From assembly GCF_900496995.4 (NCBI RefSeq), contig NC_044009.1:43175505-43239504 (forward strand): a stretch of 64,000 nucleotides of DNA, given 5' to 3'. Made by a program: the position numbers and the translations under genes. Every line of letters begins with the position of its first letter. The stretch's first letter is position 1. The notes under the pieces were generated by a model, which searched no databases, was not told the origin of the DNA, and saw only the letters and a list, made by a program, of their open reading frames with translations. The DNA comes from Aquila chrysaetos chrysaetos (taxonomy: Eukaryota > Chordata > Aves > Accipitriformes > Accipitridae). Positions 11,301 through 21,100 of this stretch are shown in pieces.

Positions 11301-13676
11301 TACGGTGCTAAACTTAAAAATAATGAAGTTGTTGAATGACAAAAACTAAATGCCAGTACTCAGAGACATACTTAGTTACTTCCCAGTATCCATTCTCTTC
11401 TGGTTTGTCCTTCTGGAGAACAGCAGCTGCTGCTGCTCTTGGGTTTATAGGTTTGGCTGTGCTGTAGGGCGTACAGCTGGAGAGCAAGGCTCCTGGGCTA
11501 CTGGGGTCTTCTGAGCCTCATTCCAGGAGGGAAACAGCCTTCCTGCCTGTAGCCAGCACAGGAGAGGAGGAAGCCTCCTGTCTCCCTAATAATCGCAAAC
11601 CAATGGAGCTCAGAGGGTGCCTTCTCCAAGCCTAGTTCTTCTGAAACTGAGGGAGAAAAGGACAAGGAGCCTATTACCTTCAGTCACAGCAGTCAAAGCA
11701 GGTAAGATCCAATACCAAAACAAGTTCTGGCTGTTTAACAGAGTTTGTATTGAGCAGGTTCCTTGTTGGCCTAACCCCTATACTGTGCTTCTGCTGTGTT
11801 ACAGGAACCTAATGAATAACCCTCTCTCTACGTATAATTTCAGTTGGCTGATTTCCACTGATATCGTAGGGTGCACTTTAGTACCATCTCTGCTGTGAAA
11901 ATGCACAGCTCTGACAAATTTTTTTAGCCACTAAAGGATTAGTGAGAGATTCAGCATTCCTAGCTAACAGTAGTTTATTTCTGACCATAGGCACTTTGTT
12001 TTCTGTGAATGATGGAACTTTTTATGTGTGTGAATACACATAGATGTGTGAAAACTGAATAAAATCTGGGCACCTGCAAGAATTGGATTGTGTCTAAAAT
12101 ACTTTCCTGTTATTACTGTTACAAGAAACATGAAGTGCTTGTTTTTCTACAGACAGTTCAGCTCCACCCACTGTGGTAGTGGATACTGTTGGGAAACTGT
12201 GTGACATCATTAATGAGAACATGACGGAGCAGGTACAGCAGCTTCTGGGGACCCAAGACATCCACAGGTACGTGGGGCTGTTCCACTGGTGACCATTCCT
12301 CAAACATCAAATTTAGTAATTGAGAGAACTGACTAAAACTGCTACTGAAAGAAACTTTAATTACTTGTTACAAAGTCAGTGAGCTGTGGCAGTAAAGGAG
12401 TTACTACTATCCTACAGGAAACAGATCTTGAATACTTTCAAAAGGATAAAGCTGGCAAAGAGAAAAATTAAGGCCAGAAGTTTCCAAAACACTGTCTTGG
12501 TTCGCCTGGATAAGGTGATCAAATAAGCCTTAGCAGGATGTGTGTTTCATAAGGAGACCAAGCAAACACTGCTCGTGGGTGGGGAGGAGAAAGTGTTGCA
12601 AGGTTTCAGCTGTAATATGGAATTGTATTAGTTGCTAAGAGAAGGTATGCCGCAAGCTGCCTACAAATAGTTTGGGAACTGGACAAATCTTGTTCTACCT
12701 TCAACAGATGACAACACACACACACTTGGTAGCAGACCATAAGAGCTTTTGCTCTGCAAACATACTAAAAATTAATTGCAGCAGGCAGCAAGTCTGACAC
12801 ATGCTGAGTTAACAATACTAACTCCCTCAACCTTTCTGCACTCACTCACAGTTTTAACTAGAGAATAGCTGCTTATAAAACATTCCTTGCTCCATCTCTG
12901 AGGCAGTTATATCAGCCACCCTCTGGCAGTATATTTAGCATACATCGACTAATGTTCCAGTCCAAAAATTACCTTGTGCCACCTAAGGAGGAAAGGAAGG
13001 ATGTATATAGGGCATGAATAGTAAAATTAGAGATTCTCTTTTGACAGCTAACACTTGTTCACTGCAGGTTTCAGAACCTGAGGAACACATTTTTGGTGTA
13101 GATGGTTTTATATACTACTAACAGTGTTTTCTCACTTGCACATTTCAGTATAATCAATAAGCTAGAAGAACATGAGTGCTTCTTTCCACCATTTCAAGCT
13201 CTCATTCAAGATTTGCTCTGTCTTCTAGGTGAGTAATATTTGCAACAGTTGTAATTATCTTCATGCCAGCGCTTCTTCCTAAAACTTTAAATAGCTAACG
13301 TGTTTTGTTTATTCCTGGTGTGCTAACACACAAGGAGCATGTGAGGGAAGGTGTTAACTTTTGCCTCACTCTCCTCTTCTTCCCATCTTCCATCAGTGAC
13401 AAAAATACTTTTGTTTTCATTGAACGTGGGATTGCGTATATTCAATCATATTATTCATAAGCTAAATAGAGTTTTTTCCAACAGCGTTAAAAGGTGTGAG
13501 GAGCTTATTTTATTCACTAGCTGTATTTCTAACATTTAAGTTAGAATTTTGGCTGAACTTGAAGATGTTTTAGGTACATATGCCTTAACCGTTTTGCTTT
13601 TTATTCTGTTTCAGAGATCAGTAACGTGGATGATATTTTACCTACTGTGCAAAATTTGAAATTGGTAGCTAGTTAA
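2387..13676 (+). CDS. CEP70: CEP70, centrosomal protein of 70 kDa (17 coding exons, start to stop)
   Basis: CEP70 is a coiled-coil protein of the centrosome that binds gamma-tubulin and microtubules and is needed for spindle organisation and cilium assembly (family knowledge). Seventeen exons with GT/AG borders and compatible phases give an intact frame of 596 codons, against about 597 in human. Residues ~60-180 and ~250-310 are heptad-rich and charged, as expected for the two coiled coils. Exon 14 carries the conserved [18 protein letters not shown] segment that overlaps the TPR-like repeat (residues ~478-511). The C-terminal exons match the GKLCxxIN and LEEHE blocks remembered from human CEP70. 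The start at 2387 has a good Kozak context (GCCATGA) and matches the internal MTE of the human protein, so about 18 N-terminal human residues are absent. Introns are short; those not listed separately hold no recognised feature. Confidence 0.95.
2396..2873 (+). other. CEP70: CEP70 intron 1
   Basis: The start of this intron continues the GC-rich promoter region and then becomes ordinary sequence with a long pyrimidine tract before the exon 2 acceptor. Overlapping open frames in both strands have no recognisable homology. Nothing else is seen. Confidence 0.7.
2874..2979 (+). CDS. CEP70: CEP70 coding exon 2 (residues 4-39)
   Basis: The exon follows a strong pyrimidine tract and CAG. It encodes the conserved [17 protein letters not shown] block. 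It ends at CAG/GTAAGG in phase 1, and joins exon 3 to give an Asp codon. A second perfect donor inside the exon at 2940 is discussed in the findings. Confidence 0.9.
3142..3265 (+). CDS. CEP70: CEP70 coding exon 3 (residues 39-80)
   Basis: It opens after TCTCCAG and closes at CTTAG/GTAAGA. It encodes the [19 protein letters not shown] region, the start of the first coiled coil, which is closely similar to human CEP70. The end phase is 2. Confidence 0.93.
3595..3775 (+). CDS. CEP70: CEP70 coding exon 4 (residues 80-140)
   Basis: This exon encodes the most conserved part of the first coiled coil, including QEQRANDLE and a KSKI-LEDE heptad stretch. The acceptor is TTTTTTCCAG and the donor is CAG/GTAATT. 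The end phase is 0. Confidence 0.95.
4098..4267 (+). CDS. CEP70: CEP70 coding exon 5 (residues 141-197)
   Basis: It encodes a Gln/Glu/Lys-rich continuation of the coiled coil and ends with a short FCRFCKR segment containing a CxxC pair. From memory, the human protein has only the second cysteine. The donor is CA/GTAAGC, phase 2. Confidence 0.93.
4268..5501 (+). other. CEP70: CEP70 intron 5
   Basis: This is an ordinary intron of about 1.2 kb with no repeat or RNA gene recognised. Short open frames (4350-4592, 4882-5166) have no family features and are treated as chance. Confidence 0.6.
5502..5561 (+). CDS. CEP70: CEP70 coding exon 6 (residues 197-217)
   Basis: A 60-base exon encoding the conserved [11 protein letters not shown] block. 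It starts with the G that completes a Gln codon after TTCTTCAG and ends at CTAAG/GTAGGT, phase 2. Its length is a multiple of three, so skipping it would keep the frame. Confidence 0.93.
5811..5871 (+). repeat. Pyrimidine-rich tract in CEP70 intron 6
   Basis: About 60 bases of almost pure T with a few C and G, in sense orientation of CEP70. It is a simple-sequence tract and lies about 400 bases before the exon 7 acceptor, so it is not that acceptor's own pyrimidine tract. Confidence 0.9.
6276..6375 (+). CDS. CEP70: CEP70 coding exon 7 (residues 217-250)
   Basis: It encodes RQYKKDEDQ followed by an acidic/lysine-rich stretch and [14 protein letters not shown], parallel to the human exon. The acceptor is CCCAATAG and the donor is ACG/GTATGG. 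The end phase is 0. Confidence 0.93.
6775..6863 (+). CDS. CEP70: CEP70 coding exon 8 (residues 251-280)
   Basis: It encodes the second coiled coil start, [21 protein letters not shown] chose the acceptor GTTGCAG ending at 6774 because it aligns with human CEP70 without a gap. An alternative AG at 6762 would add four in-frame codons. The donor is ATAAG/GTGAGA, phase 2. Confidence 0.85.
7216..7290 (+). CDS. CEP70: CEP70 coding exon 9 (residues 280-305)
   Basis: It encodes the conserved [18 protein letters not shown] coiled-coil block. The acceptor is TCTAACAG and the donor is CCA/GTAAGT, phase 2. The exon is 75 bases and symmetric. Confidence 0.95.
7291..8268 (+). other. CEP70: CEP70 intron 9
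   Basis: About 1 kb of AT-rich intron. No coding exon could be placed between exon 9 and the microexon at 8269, and no repeat family was recognised. Confidence 0.6.
8269..8298 (+). CDS. CEP70: CEP70 coding exon 10, a 30-base microexon (residues 305-315)
   Basis: This small exon lies between TTGGCAG and CGTAG/GTGTAA and encodes a QHQKLEILL-type stretch. It corresponds in position to the KLQELINHK region of human CEP70. Phase 2 is kept on both sides, so the protein stays in frame with or without it. It is short and poorly conserved, so the call is less certain. Confidence 0.7.
   Translation, partial: ASKTGDFTS
8401..8503 (+). CDS. CEP70: CEP70 coding exon 11 (residues 315-349)
   Basis: It encodes a variable Ser/Glu/Lys-rich linker followed by QAVCQQYLQ, which parallels the end of the human linker. 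The acceptor is ACATGTAG and the donor is CAA/GTATGC. The end phase is 0. Confidence 0.85.
9188..9358 (+). CDS. CEP70: CEP70 coding exon 12 (residues 350-406)
   Basis: It encodes [18 protein letters not shown] and [17 protein letters not shown], both strongly conserved with human CEP70. The acceptor GTTGAAG has a weak pyrimidine tract but is fixed by protein similarity. The donor is AAAG/GTAATG, phase 0. Confidence 0.93.
10017..10163 (+). CDS. CEP70: CEP70 coding exon 13 (residues 407-455)
   Basis: It encodes [15 protein letters not shown] and the conserved [20 protein letters not shown]. The acceptor is CTTTTAAAAG and the donor is AAAAG/GTAATT. The exon has 49 whole codons. Confidence 0.95.
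10695..10863 (+). CDS. CEP70: CEP70 coding exon 14, TPR-like segment (residues 456-512)
   Basis: It encodes [13 protein letters not shown] and the TPR-like [18 protein letters not shown] block with NLHELLEL, nearly identical to human. The acceptor is GCTACAG and the donor is CTAG/GTAAAG, phase 1. Confidence 0.96.
10864..12152 (+). other. CEP70: CEP70 intron 14
   Basis: About 1.3 kb of intron. The middle part (about 11,400-11,650) is more GC-rich than its surroundings, with a CAGCAGCTGCTGCTGCTC run. An open frame at 11617-11898 has no recognisable features. No retroposon was identified. Confidence 0.55.
12153..12267 (+). CDS. CEP70: CEP70 coding exon 15 (residues 512-550)
   Basis: It encodes a Ser/Val-rich turn followed by the conserved [17 protein letters not shown] block. 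The acceptor is TTTCTACAG and the donor is CACAG/GTACGT, phase 2. Confidence 0.94.
13149..13228 (+). CDS. CEP70: CEP70 coding exon 16 (residues 550-577)
   Basis: It encodes [20 protein letters not shown], matching the human KLEEHEEFFP block. The acceptor is CATTTCAG and the donor is CTAG/GTGAGT, phase 1. Confidence 0.95.
13615..13676 (+). CDS. CEP70: CEP70 coding exon 17 with stop codon (residues 577-596)
   Basis: It encodes [20 protein letters not shown] and then TAA at 13674-13676. The length and the D-D-I-x-P pattern match the human C-terminus. The acceptor is CTGTTTCAG. Confidence 0.95.
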
Positions 13677-13800
13677 GAGTTACTCTGGTCTTTTCTAGCA
13701 AGATTTTTCTTACCTGTGAATGTACCTGTTGATGTGTATGACATTACAGCTACCTCTGACCTCTGTTACCCTAACCAACAGTTTCAGATTTTTTGACATA

Positions 13801-13806
13801 AATAAA
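13801..13806 (+). terminator. CEP70: CEP70 poly(A) signal AATAAA
   Basis: A canonical AATAAA lies 125 bases after the CEP70 stop codon and is followed by a T-rich downstream region. The 3' UTR would be about 150 bases. This is the first such signal after the stop. Confidence 0.8.
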
Positions 13807-13829
13807 GGCTGCTGCCTTTTTTCATTTTT

Positions 13830-14290
13830 CTTAATTTTTGTTTCATGGTCTATTTAAGAAAAACTTACTATAACTGCTATCACCTGGTCTACTCAATCCC
13901 AGAGAGAGAACCAATAGACTCTGTATCAGTCTAGGAAACTGAGCCCAGCACAAAGGCAGACATACTATAACCAACCACTAAGCATTTTGAATGTTGCTGA
14001 CCCAGTAAGTATGAGAAAAAGGTGCTCTAACTGCTTTAGCCATAACACGTTCATCATTTGCCTATCTTGGTTTTCTGGAGAGCCTATTTCAAAATGTTGT
14101 TTACATTTTCAGATCAGTTGGGGATGCAAGCAAGTTGTTATTTAGTAAGTATTCGTTCTGGTTATGGACTGAGGCAGACTAATGTAATCTAGATCAAAAA
14201 TATTTGAAACTTGCTTTAGGAGGTGGTTTATGGATTTCAATTTACCATGGTCATATTTCAAAAGTCAGTTTTAGAAAGGCATAGATCAAG
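13830..14290. other. Short spacer between convergent genes CEP70 and ESYT3
   Basis: About 460 bases separate the inferred 3' ends of the two genes. No open frame, repeat or RNA gene was recognised. Longer alternative 3' UTRs from either gene would overlap here. Confidence 0.6.
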
Positions 14291-14294
14291 TTTC

Positions 14295-15114
14295 TTATGC
14301 AAGACAGTTAGAAGTTTATTGTACAGAAACAAGTACACCAAGCTTCCAAAAATATTTTGGTATATTTTCCTCTGATATTAATAAAGCTTAGTTTACAAAA
14401 CTCTGCTGTTCCTCAGGCAGAATGCTTTTACTATCAAGGTTTACAAGATTTTGAAATGTACTGTAACAAAGAACAAACTATGTTAAGGTGTCACAAACTA
14501 AAACCTTAATGACATCTTGGTAAATTGATCTCCCTGCTTTTGGAAGCTCATTATATACATACCTGCAGCCACAGTCTGCTAAGATACTTTTGAACAGTGG
14601 ACTATCAATTTCTTAGTTTCTCAAAAAACAATTGCTATCTATTAGAGTCTTAAACAGTTTCTTTCAACAGGTTCTGTAGCCCTACAGCTGAAGAATGCTG
14701 TTTAAAAATTTATTCTTTTAAAAGTACAATGATTTCATGTTAAAACAACATGAATAGGATCCTGGGGAAATGAGACTGCCAAGCAAAGTAATGACACTTA
14801 GCTGACAGTCTAAAACATCTCCAGGTACAACACTTCCTTAAGAGAGTATTCATACTTCAGGGTCCTTTGGGGGAGATAGGCCAGAAACAGCAAAAATAAA
14901 GGACTTACTTATTATTTAGGGACAAGTTATTCCCAGTGTGGGGGGTGGGTTGGTTTGTTTTTTTACTTCAGTGAGAACTAATCTCTGAGATTTACATGTC
15001 CTGAGCTGGAGACTGCTTCAAATTTGCAGTGACTGTTCAAAACACATTAATTACAAAAGATATGTACATCCATATAAAGTTGAAAAATTAGTGACTTATG
15101 TACATGAGAAGAAA
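14295..15114 (-). other. ESYT3: ESYT3 3' untranslated region
   Basis: The stretch from the stop codon to the distal AATAAA has no coding frame and is AT-rich, as expected of a 3' UTR. Its end depends on which poly(A) signal is used. Confidence 0.55.
14315..14320 (-). terminator. ESYT3: ESYT3 probable poly(A) signal
   Basis: TTTATT on the plus strand is AATAAA on the minus strand, about 800 bases after the ESYT3 stop codon. Another AATAAA on the minus strand lies at 14709-14714 and could give a shorter 3' UTR. Which one is used cannot be told from sequence alone. Confidence 0.55.
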
Positions 15115-15151
15115 TCAATTTTTCTTGCGTCTACTCCTTGTCAGCTCATAC
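15115..15151 (-). CDS. ESYT3: ESYT3 exon 23 with stop codon (residues 846-857)
   Basis: It encodes WYELTRSRRKKN and then TGA at 15117-15115. WYEL is the conserved end of C2C; the basic tail differs from the human ending as I remember it. The acceptor is CTTGCAG. Confidence 0.94.
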
Positions 15152-18100
15152 CTGCAAGACAGACACAATAAGTAATTATAGTAGTTAAAGACTTTCTTTA
15201 AAGTTTTAACTGGCACAACAGGGAGAACTTGGGCTACTTTATTGCTTGGGCTTCATAGGTGGCCTGGCAAAGGAGGCTTTGGAGATGGCCTCAAACTTCA
15301 GCTCTTTACCAGGAACTTTGGACACATCGTTTTTCTCCTACTCCCATAATTGCCATGTCCTTATGTGAGACACAGACACCAGCTCGGCCAGCAGAACTTG
15401 GTTTTCCTATCCCACTGGCCAGGAGTGGCTCACTGCCTGCGTAGATGGCAAGCTCCTGGACTACCCACACTGCATTCCTTGGGCTCCATTGAAGGAGAAA
15501 GAACTACTGCCATTAACTACAGATGTAGAAGGGGAAAAAGAAACCCCTGGTCTTAATCTTTGCCTCAGACCAATGCTTAAGGTTGAAGTCTGAACCACAG
15601 TGAACATACAAGCAAAACTGTGAGTGGTTTATTATAATAGTTTCTGTAAATGCTTTGTAATTAAAGTTTTATCATATATATATATATATATATATATTGC
15701 TGATCAGGGTATTAATTTAGTTAAGATCTTTATCCAAGTTAAAATTTGTTGCAAGGTTACTTTAATAAACATAGTTCTTTTACTTATGTGTCCCAGTGGC
15801 TTTTATGGTAACTTAAAATATGCTGAAGACTATAATTGACATACAGGCCTCTTATTAAAACTGTTTCACAGGGCAGGTATTGCACTAGCAACTGGATTAA
15901 CACACAACTTAGATAAAACTACCAGATTAGTTCAAGTTAGTCCTGCGTTTGCAGGTCAAATACTCTTCTTGCTCACCAAAACAGACAGCCCATTTACCAG
16001 TCACGCAAACTCCCAGCACAGCAATTGGCAGGGTTTGAAAGTACGGAGATGAAAACTTACCATTGTGCAAAACCTTTTATTAAGTCCTCCTGTGACAAGT
16101 CAATCCGCACCTTTAAAAAAAAATAAATTGTATTTCTTTGTATGTTATTCAGCGTACAAACTGATTAGCTAAGCTAGCACGCCTCCCAGGCCAGACCCAC
16201 TTTTGAGTTCTAGGGCTGCAGCTCAGGTTCAAGGGAAAACGAGCTTCCTGCGTTCCCAGGACACAGGCATTAGCCGGCCTCAGCCCTGCAGCTCAGTTTC
16301 TTAGCAGCACTACTTGGAAATTTATCTGTCACTGAAGAAGTGATTCCAGTTTACTTTCACAGAATCAAAGTTGTTCACAGAAAGCTTAAAGCACCGTTGG
16401 CAAATTCTGGGTTTTAAGCACACGTCTTTCTCAGCTTCTTGTTTGCACTGTTGGAGTCGTTCCCCAAACAGGCAGCGGATCCCAGGAAACATGTTTTATT
16501 TCAAGAGCACCCTTCTGAAATAAAGCAGCATGGCACACGAATCACATGAGACCACACAAGCTTCCACACATGGATAGAGCCTGATTTCAGGTGAAAATCT
16601 GGCAGAAGAAGTTGCTTCCAGATTGCTATAGTCCTATTACTGAGACTTAATTAGTACAACTGCATTTCAGGATTACAGGAATCACTCGGACTGTTCAGCT
16701 CCATTAAATTGGTAGCATAGCTTCTTTAAACTTACTTTCCCCAGCTCCTTCCTTTCCTGTGAAATGAATGGCCTGCTGTTTTTCACTGCAATGTCCAGTG
16801 TCCTTTTCTTGACATCTTCCAAAGATTCAAAAAATTCAAACCTAAAGGGAAAGTTTTGAAAGGATAAACTTAAGTAAAAAATTAAAATCCTATAAGCATC
16901 AGTGGCCAGAACACAGCGCCGGTGGCCACAACTTTAACAGAGAAGGAAGACACAGAAAAGGCAATTCTATAGTTAGAATTTATTCCCTTTGTAAGAAATC
17001 TCTTCCAGGCCTCACAAAAGACTACGACACTGTTGTTCAGACAGCTCACTGTGCTAGGTGGAAAGAGGAAAACATGCATCCATGATGAAATGCTATTTAC
17101 CATCATTTTCCCCCTTCATGGAAGATCAGCATGTTTTCCATGCAACCTTTATTACTCAGAGGAAATAGCTGCGCCAACCCCCCAAGTTTACAAAGTAGGC
17201 TTATACCACATTAAGGGAAGACAAAGGTTGAAACCTGTGGCAATTAAATTCTTAATGGCTTTGACTCATGCCTCTGGCACACATCATCTAACGTCAAGTG
17301 AGTTTTGTCCACGCTACATCACTTCAGTTCTGCCCACCTGAATAGCTTTTCCTCAAGTCAGAGTTGTAAAACAGGTAGTGTGTTTTGGAGCTAAGTATTG
17401 CTCAACCTCTTGTACTTAATTGAGGATGTACAGGACACGTCAATACTGAGGATGAGGAAAAAGAGATGCTGTTCCTAACAGCTGTGCTGGCACTAAATCA
17501 GTGGAGTTACATGACAACAGGCAGAAGCAAAATCCACAACTCTAGTCTTTTGAGTGTGAAGATGAAATATTTTCAAATCTTTTCTCCATTTCTGACCTAT
17601 ACAGAAAGGACCCAACATAGGGAAAAACTGAGCCACCCAGCACCACCCAATATTCACATTATTTTCACGTATGTGTACCTTCCTCTAAATATGGGATGAA
17701 AACCACCTCTCAAAAGAGCTCTACCTCTAAGCATTACTGTGTTTGGTTTTATACAAAATACATTGCATTTCGGTGCCAGAGCTGCGGACGTGACACTGTC
17801 AGCAAAGAGGCGGGAGCATTTTACCCTGCTCCCACCAGGTCTTGATGACAGCATCCATCTGTCTGTCCAAAGAATGGTCCGGTCTCAAAAGGCTTTGTAT
17901 TTCTGCCTTTTAATTGGGAAGCTGTCAGAATAAGCATCAAGCAAAGAAGTATGAACAGAGAAGCAGGCTTTGTGAGGTACCCAAATGGAAAGATTGCCTC
18001 TGCAGTGACAGGGAGTTGAACACGGGTGGGGAAATGTCCGTGTGCAAAGCAGCAAGCGCAGCCTGCATCTGCTAGGATCGGGGAAGGGGGTGGGAAGAAG

Positions 18101-21100
18101 GTGTGCCCTCCTACGGGGGGGGGGATAGACACCACCATACGCAGAGCAAGGCCAGCCCCAAGTACTTGGAAGTCAAAGTTAAAGCGCCATTTTTTTCGGA
18201 GGACCTGCAAATGTTCACAAGACGATCCTTAGGAGCAACAGAAGCACACTTCACGTAAGCCCTTTCATTATACAGAGATCGTAACTATTTCAGCAGCAAT
18301 CATAATTAACGTTTCCTTACTTCTCATCGTATTGGGGGTTCAGAGTTTTCTTCTTAACAGAAGTCTTCTTCCTGCTTGCCCATCTTCTATCTGGAAGCAG
18401 GTATATACGAACATACGGATCTACTCCACGATTGGAAGAGGGTACTAAGTTTCTATTAAAAGAAATACAGTGTTAACAAGCAAGGCAGGTTCTCCCACTG
18501 TGTGTCTTTTAATACCTTGTCTCTCTAAGAATCAGACTGACCCTTCATGTGTTCATGGGCCAAAAACATTTATGTTGGGAGTTGGAACATAAGCGAATAA
18601 AACTTTAAGGATGTGAAGTTAAACAAAATTTTCACTACTGAGTATGTGGCCACTTATCGGGGTTCCTAAATTAACATTTACAAATTCAGTCATAGGTATC
18701 AATCCTTGTCATGATGCCTCTCATGACGTACCAAGACACACATCAGTTGTCAATGCTGTTCAGAGGAAGTTTTGGGTGGATGAAACTTAAAGTATCTCTG
18801 CTGCAGCGAGCACCACTCGCTGGCCACCCTTGCAGACCTGCCACTGGCATTAACTGGAACTGGAGCTGGGCTTAGTGAGGCTGCATAGATCAAAGTCAGC
18901 CAGCGCTAAGGCATCTCAACTGGGCAGCTTATGCTGCACGTGGTTCTGCTCCGGCTTTGCTGAATGTGTGACACAAGCTCAGAGAGCTCTTCCCCTTTCC
19001 TTTACAGATACCCGCGAGCGTCAGCGTTACCTGCAGCCGTTCACCAGCACGACGAGGCTCTGCCGTACTGAAGCATACCGCACCGTCAGCTGAATCTCTC
19101 CCAGAGGCATTTCAGTCCCACTGTAAGACAGTCGCACGGTCAAAGCTTTTAAATACAGCTATGTAACAGACCACACACACAGACCTATCAACATGAAACA
19201 GGACACAAGGTTCAGAAACTGGTGATGCGTTTTCAACTAAAACCAACTTTCAGGGCACTGTTCTTTTTTTCTGGCGTCCTAAGGTTTGCTATCTAGAAAC
19301 AACACTGCCATTAGCGCCAGCACTGCCTAGCTGGCCTTCTGTACAGGTACCCGATTTCTGTCCCACGGTGCAAACGGCCAAAAAAAGCACCTAGTTGGCC
19401 TGCTATAGATGGAGCAGCAAAGTACAGGTTAGCATGTTACACAGCTCCTTCAAGGATGTCGGTATATGCAAAATGGGACCTTTTTTGTATTTCATTCTAC
19501 ATGTTACTAAAGTGGTTTCAAATCCAAAACATTGCTCAAAAATGGTTTATAAATGAGGCCCTGTTCAGAGCTAGAGAATTTGCCAGTCCGGAAGTACTAG
19601 GTTGAACAGCTGGAACTGGGTTTGATGTTCAGGTTTATAACTACTCCTATGCTCTCTTAATTGAGATGGACCTTCTTTGCTACTTCAGTTCATTAAGGAT
19701 CCTACTAGCTCCGTTCTGCACCCCAGAAGAGATAGATCTGGCTCTCCATCCTCCTCGACGGAGCAGACTACCGGCAGCCTCACACTTAGCACCGTGGGAA
19801 GGACACGCACACCCACACAAGCACACCTATCCACAAAAGCTTGGTGCACACCATTATGAGAGTCTCAAAACTTGTTGGATAAAACACAGCATCCAAAACT
19901 TTAAGCAGCCAGATGTGCTTATGAAGAGTTTATGTTTTTACAGAAGGGGGATATTCAGACTTCCAATTTCCTGTTGCTAAAATCACGAGTGTTATGGGAC
20001 CCAGCATATTCTGTGTGAGAGGCTCTTAAACAATATAAAGCCAACACATGCAGCACCTCTTAAGAGAGCCAGAGAAGGAGATGCTTTCACTTGACACCTG
20101 ATCTGATAGTCACCCTGTAATTTACACTGCTGTTGACTGGAATACTTGGTCCAGTTCTTCAGAAGGTGATTTGAGACCCAAGACTCCAAATGACTTAACA
20201 GCCTTGAATTCAACTGTATCCAACAGCTACCTATAAAACCTAAACCTTCCCAAGAGAAGAACAATTCAGCTGGAAGAACCACCTACTTATGAAGGTCCAG
20301 ATTGCTGCTACTTAATTCAAAGCAAGAAGAAGGCAGAGAACCCAGCGAAGCAACACTGGGCGCAAGCCTCAGTTCCTGTACGACTGGCAACGTGGGCACT
20401 ACCGCTGCTCTGGTATGCAATGCTGGCAACGGGTGATGCTCTGGGTTTTGCTCGCGCTCTGTCTCATTAAGGCCAGCAACAGTTTCACTTGGTACAGGTG
20501 CTGCTGAACTGTCATTTGCATCCAGGTCTTCTCTGCTGTCCTTTTTCGGCAGGGATTCAAGTGCTCCAGAGTCTTTGCTCACAGGAGGTACTTTTGAGTC
20601 TTCTGGTTTTGGTGGGGAGACAAAGTTTTGCTGGTTTCCACCCTTCTCCATGACACGCACAGGACCTTGCTTTGAGGCATTGACACCAGCCTTGACTCTT
20701 TGTGGATCCGGTTCTTCAATATTCAAGGCCTAAAAATCACAAGGGAGAGAAACGAGTGCTGCTTCCAAAGCACTGGGGTTAATGCCAGCATTACCACCTA
20801 AGATGAAATTTCACCACAAAACTGTAACAGCAGGAATTTGCCACTGGAGAAGAAAAGAGGCCTAGGGGATTAGCTGTGATGTTCTCTTCCCTTGTCCTAC
20901 TGTGTATGTGTTTAACAGCGTCTAAACACGGATCCAGAGCACAATGAGAAAACAATTCCTAAGCATCAGCCTCTCTTACTGTTTAGCAGCTTTGATTTCC
21001 CCAGCTTAGATTTTCTCAGTCCAACTCTCTATTGTCATGAGAAGATTCTCAGCAATGCACTGCACTAAGTTTTAGGAAGCCTCAGGGATACCTCTCAGCT

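Noticed and set aside
17821-18210. 129-codon minus-strand open frame in ESYT3 intron 20
   Set aside because: No known domain, no matching splice sites or phase with ESYT3, and no similarity to the human protein at this position.
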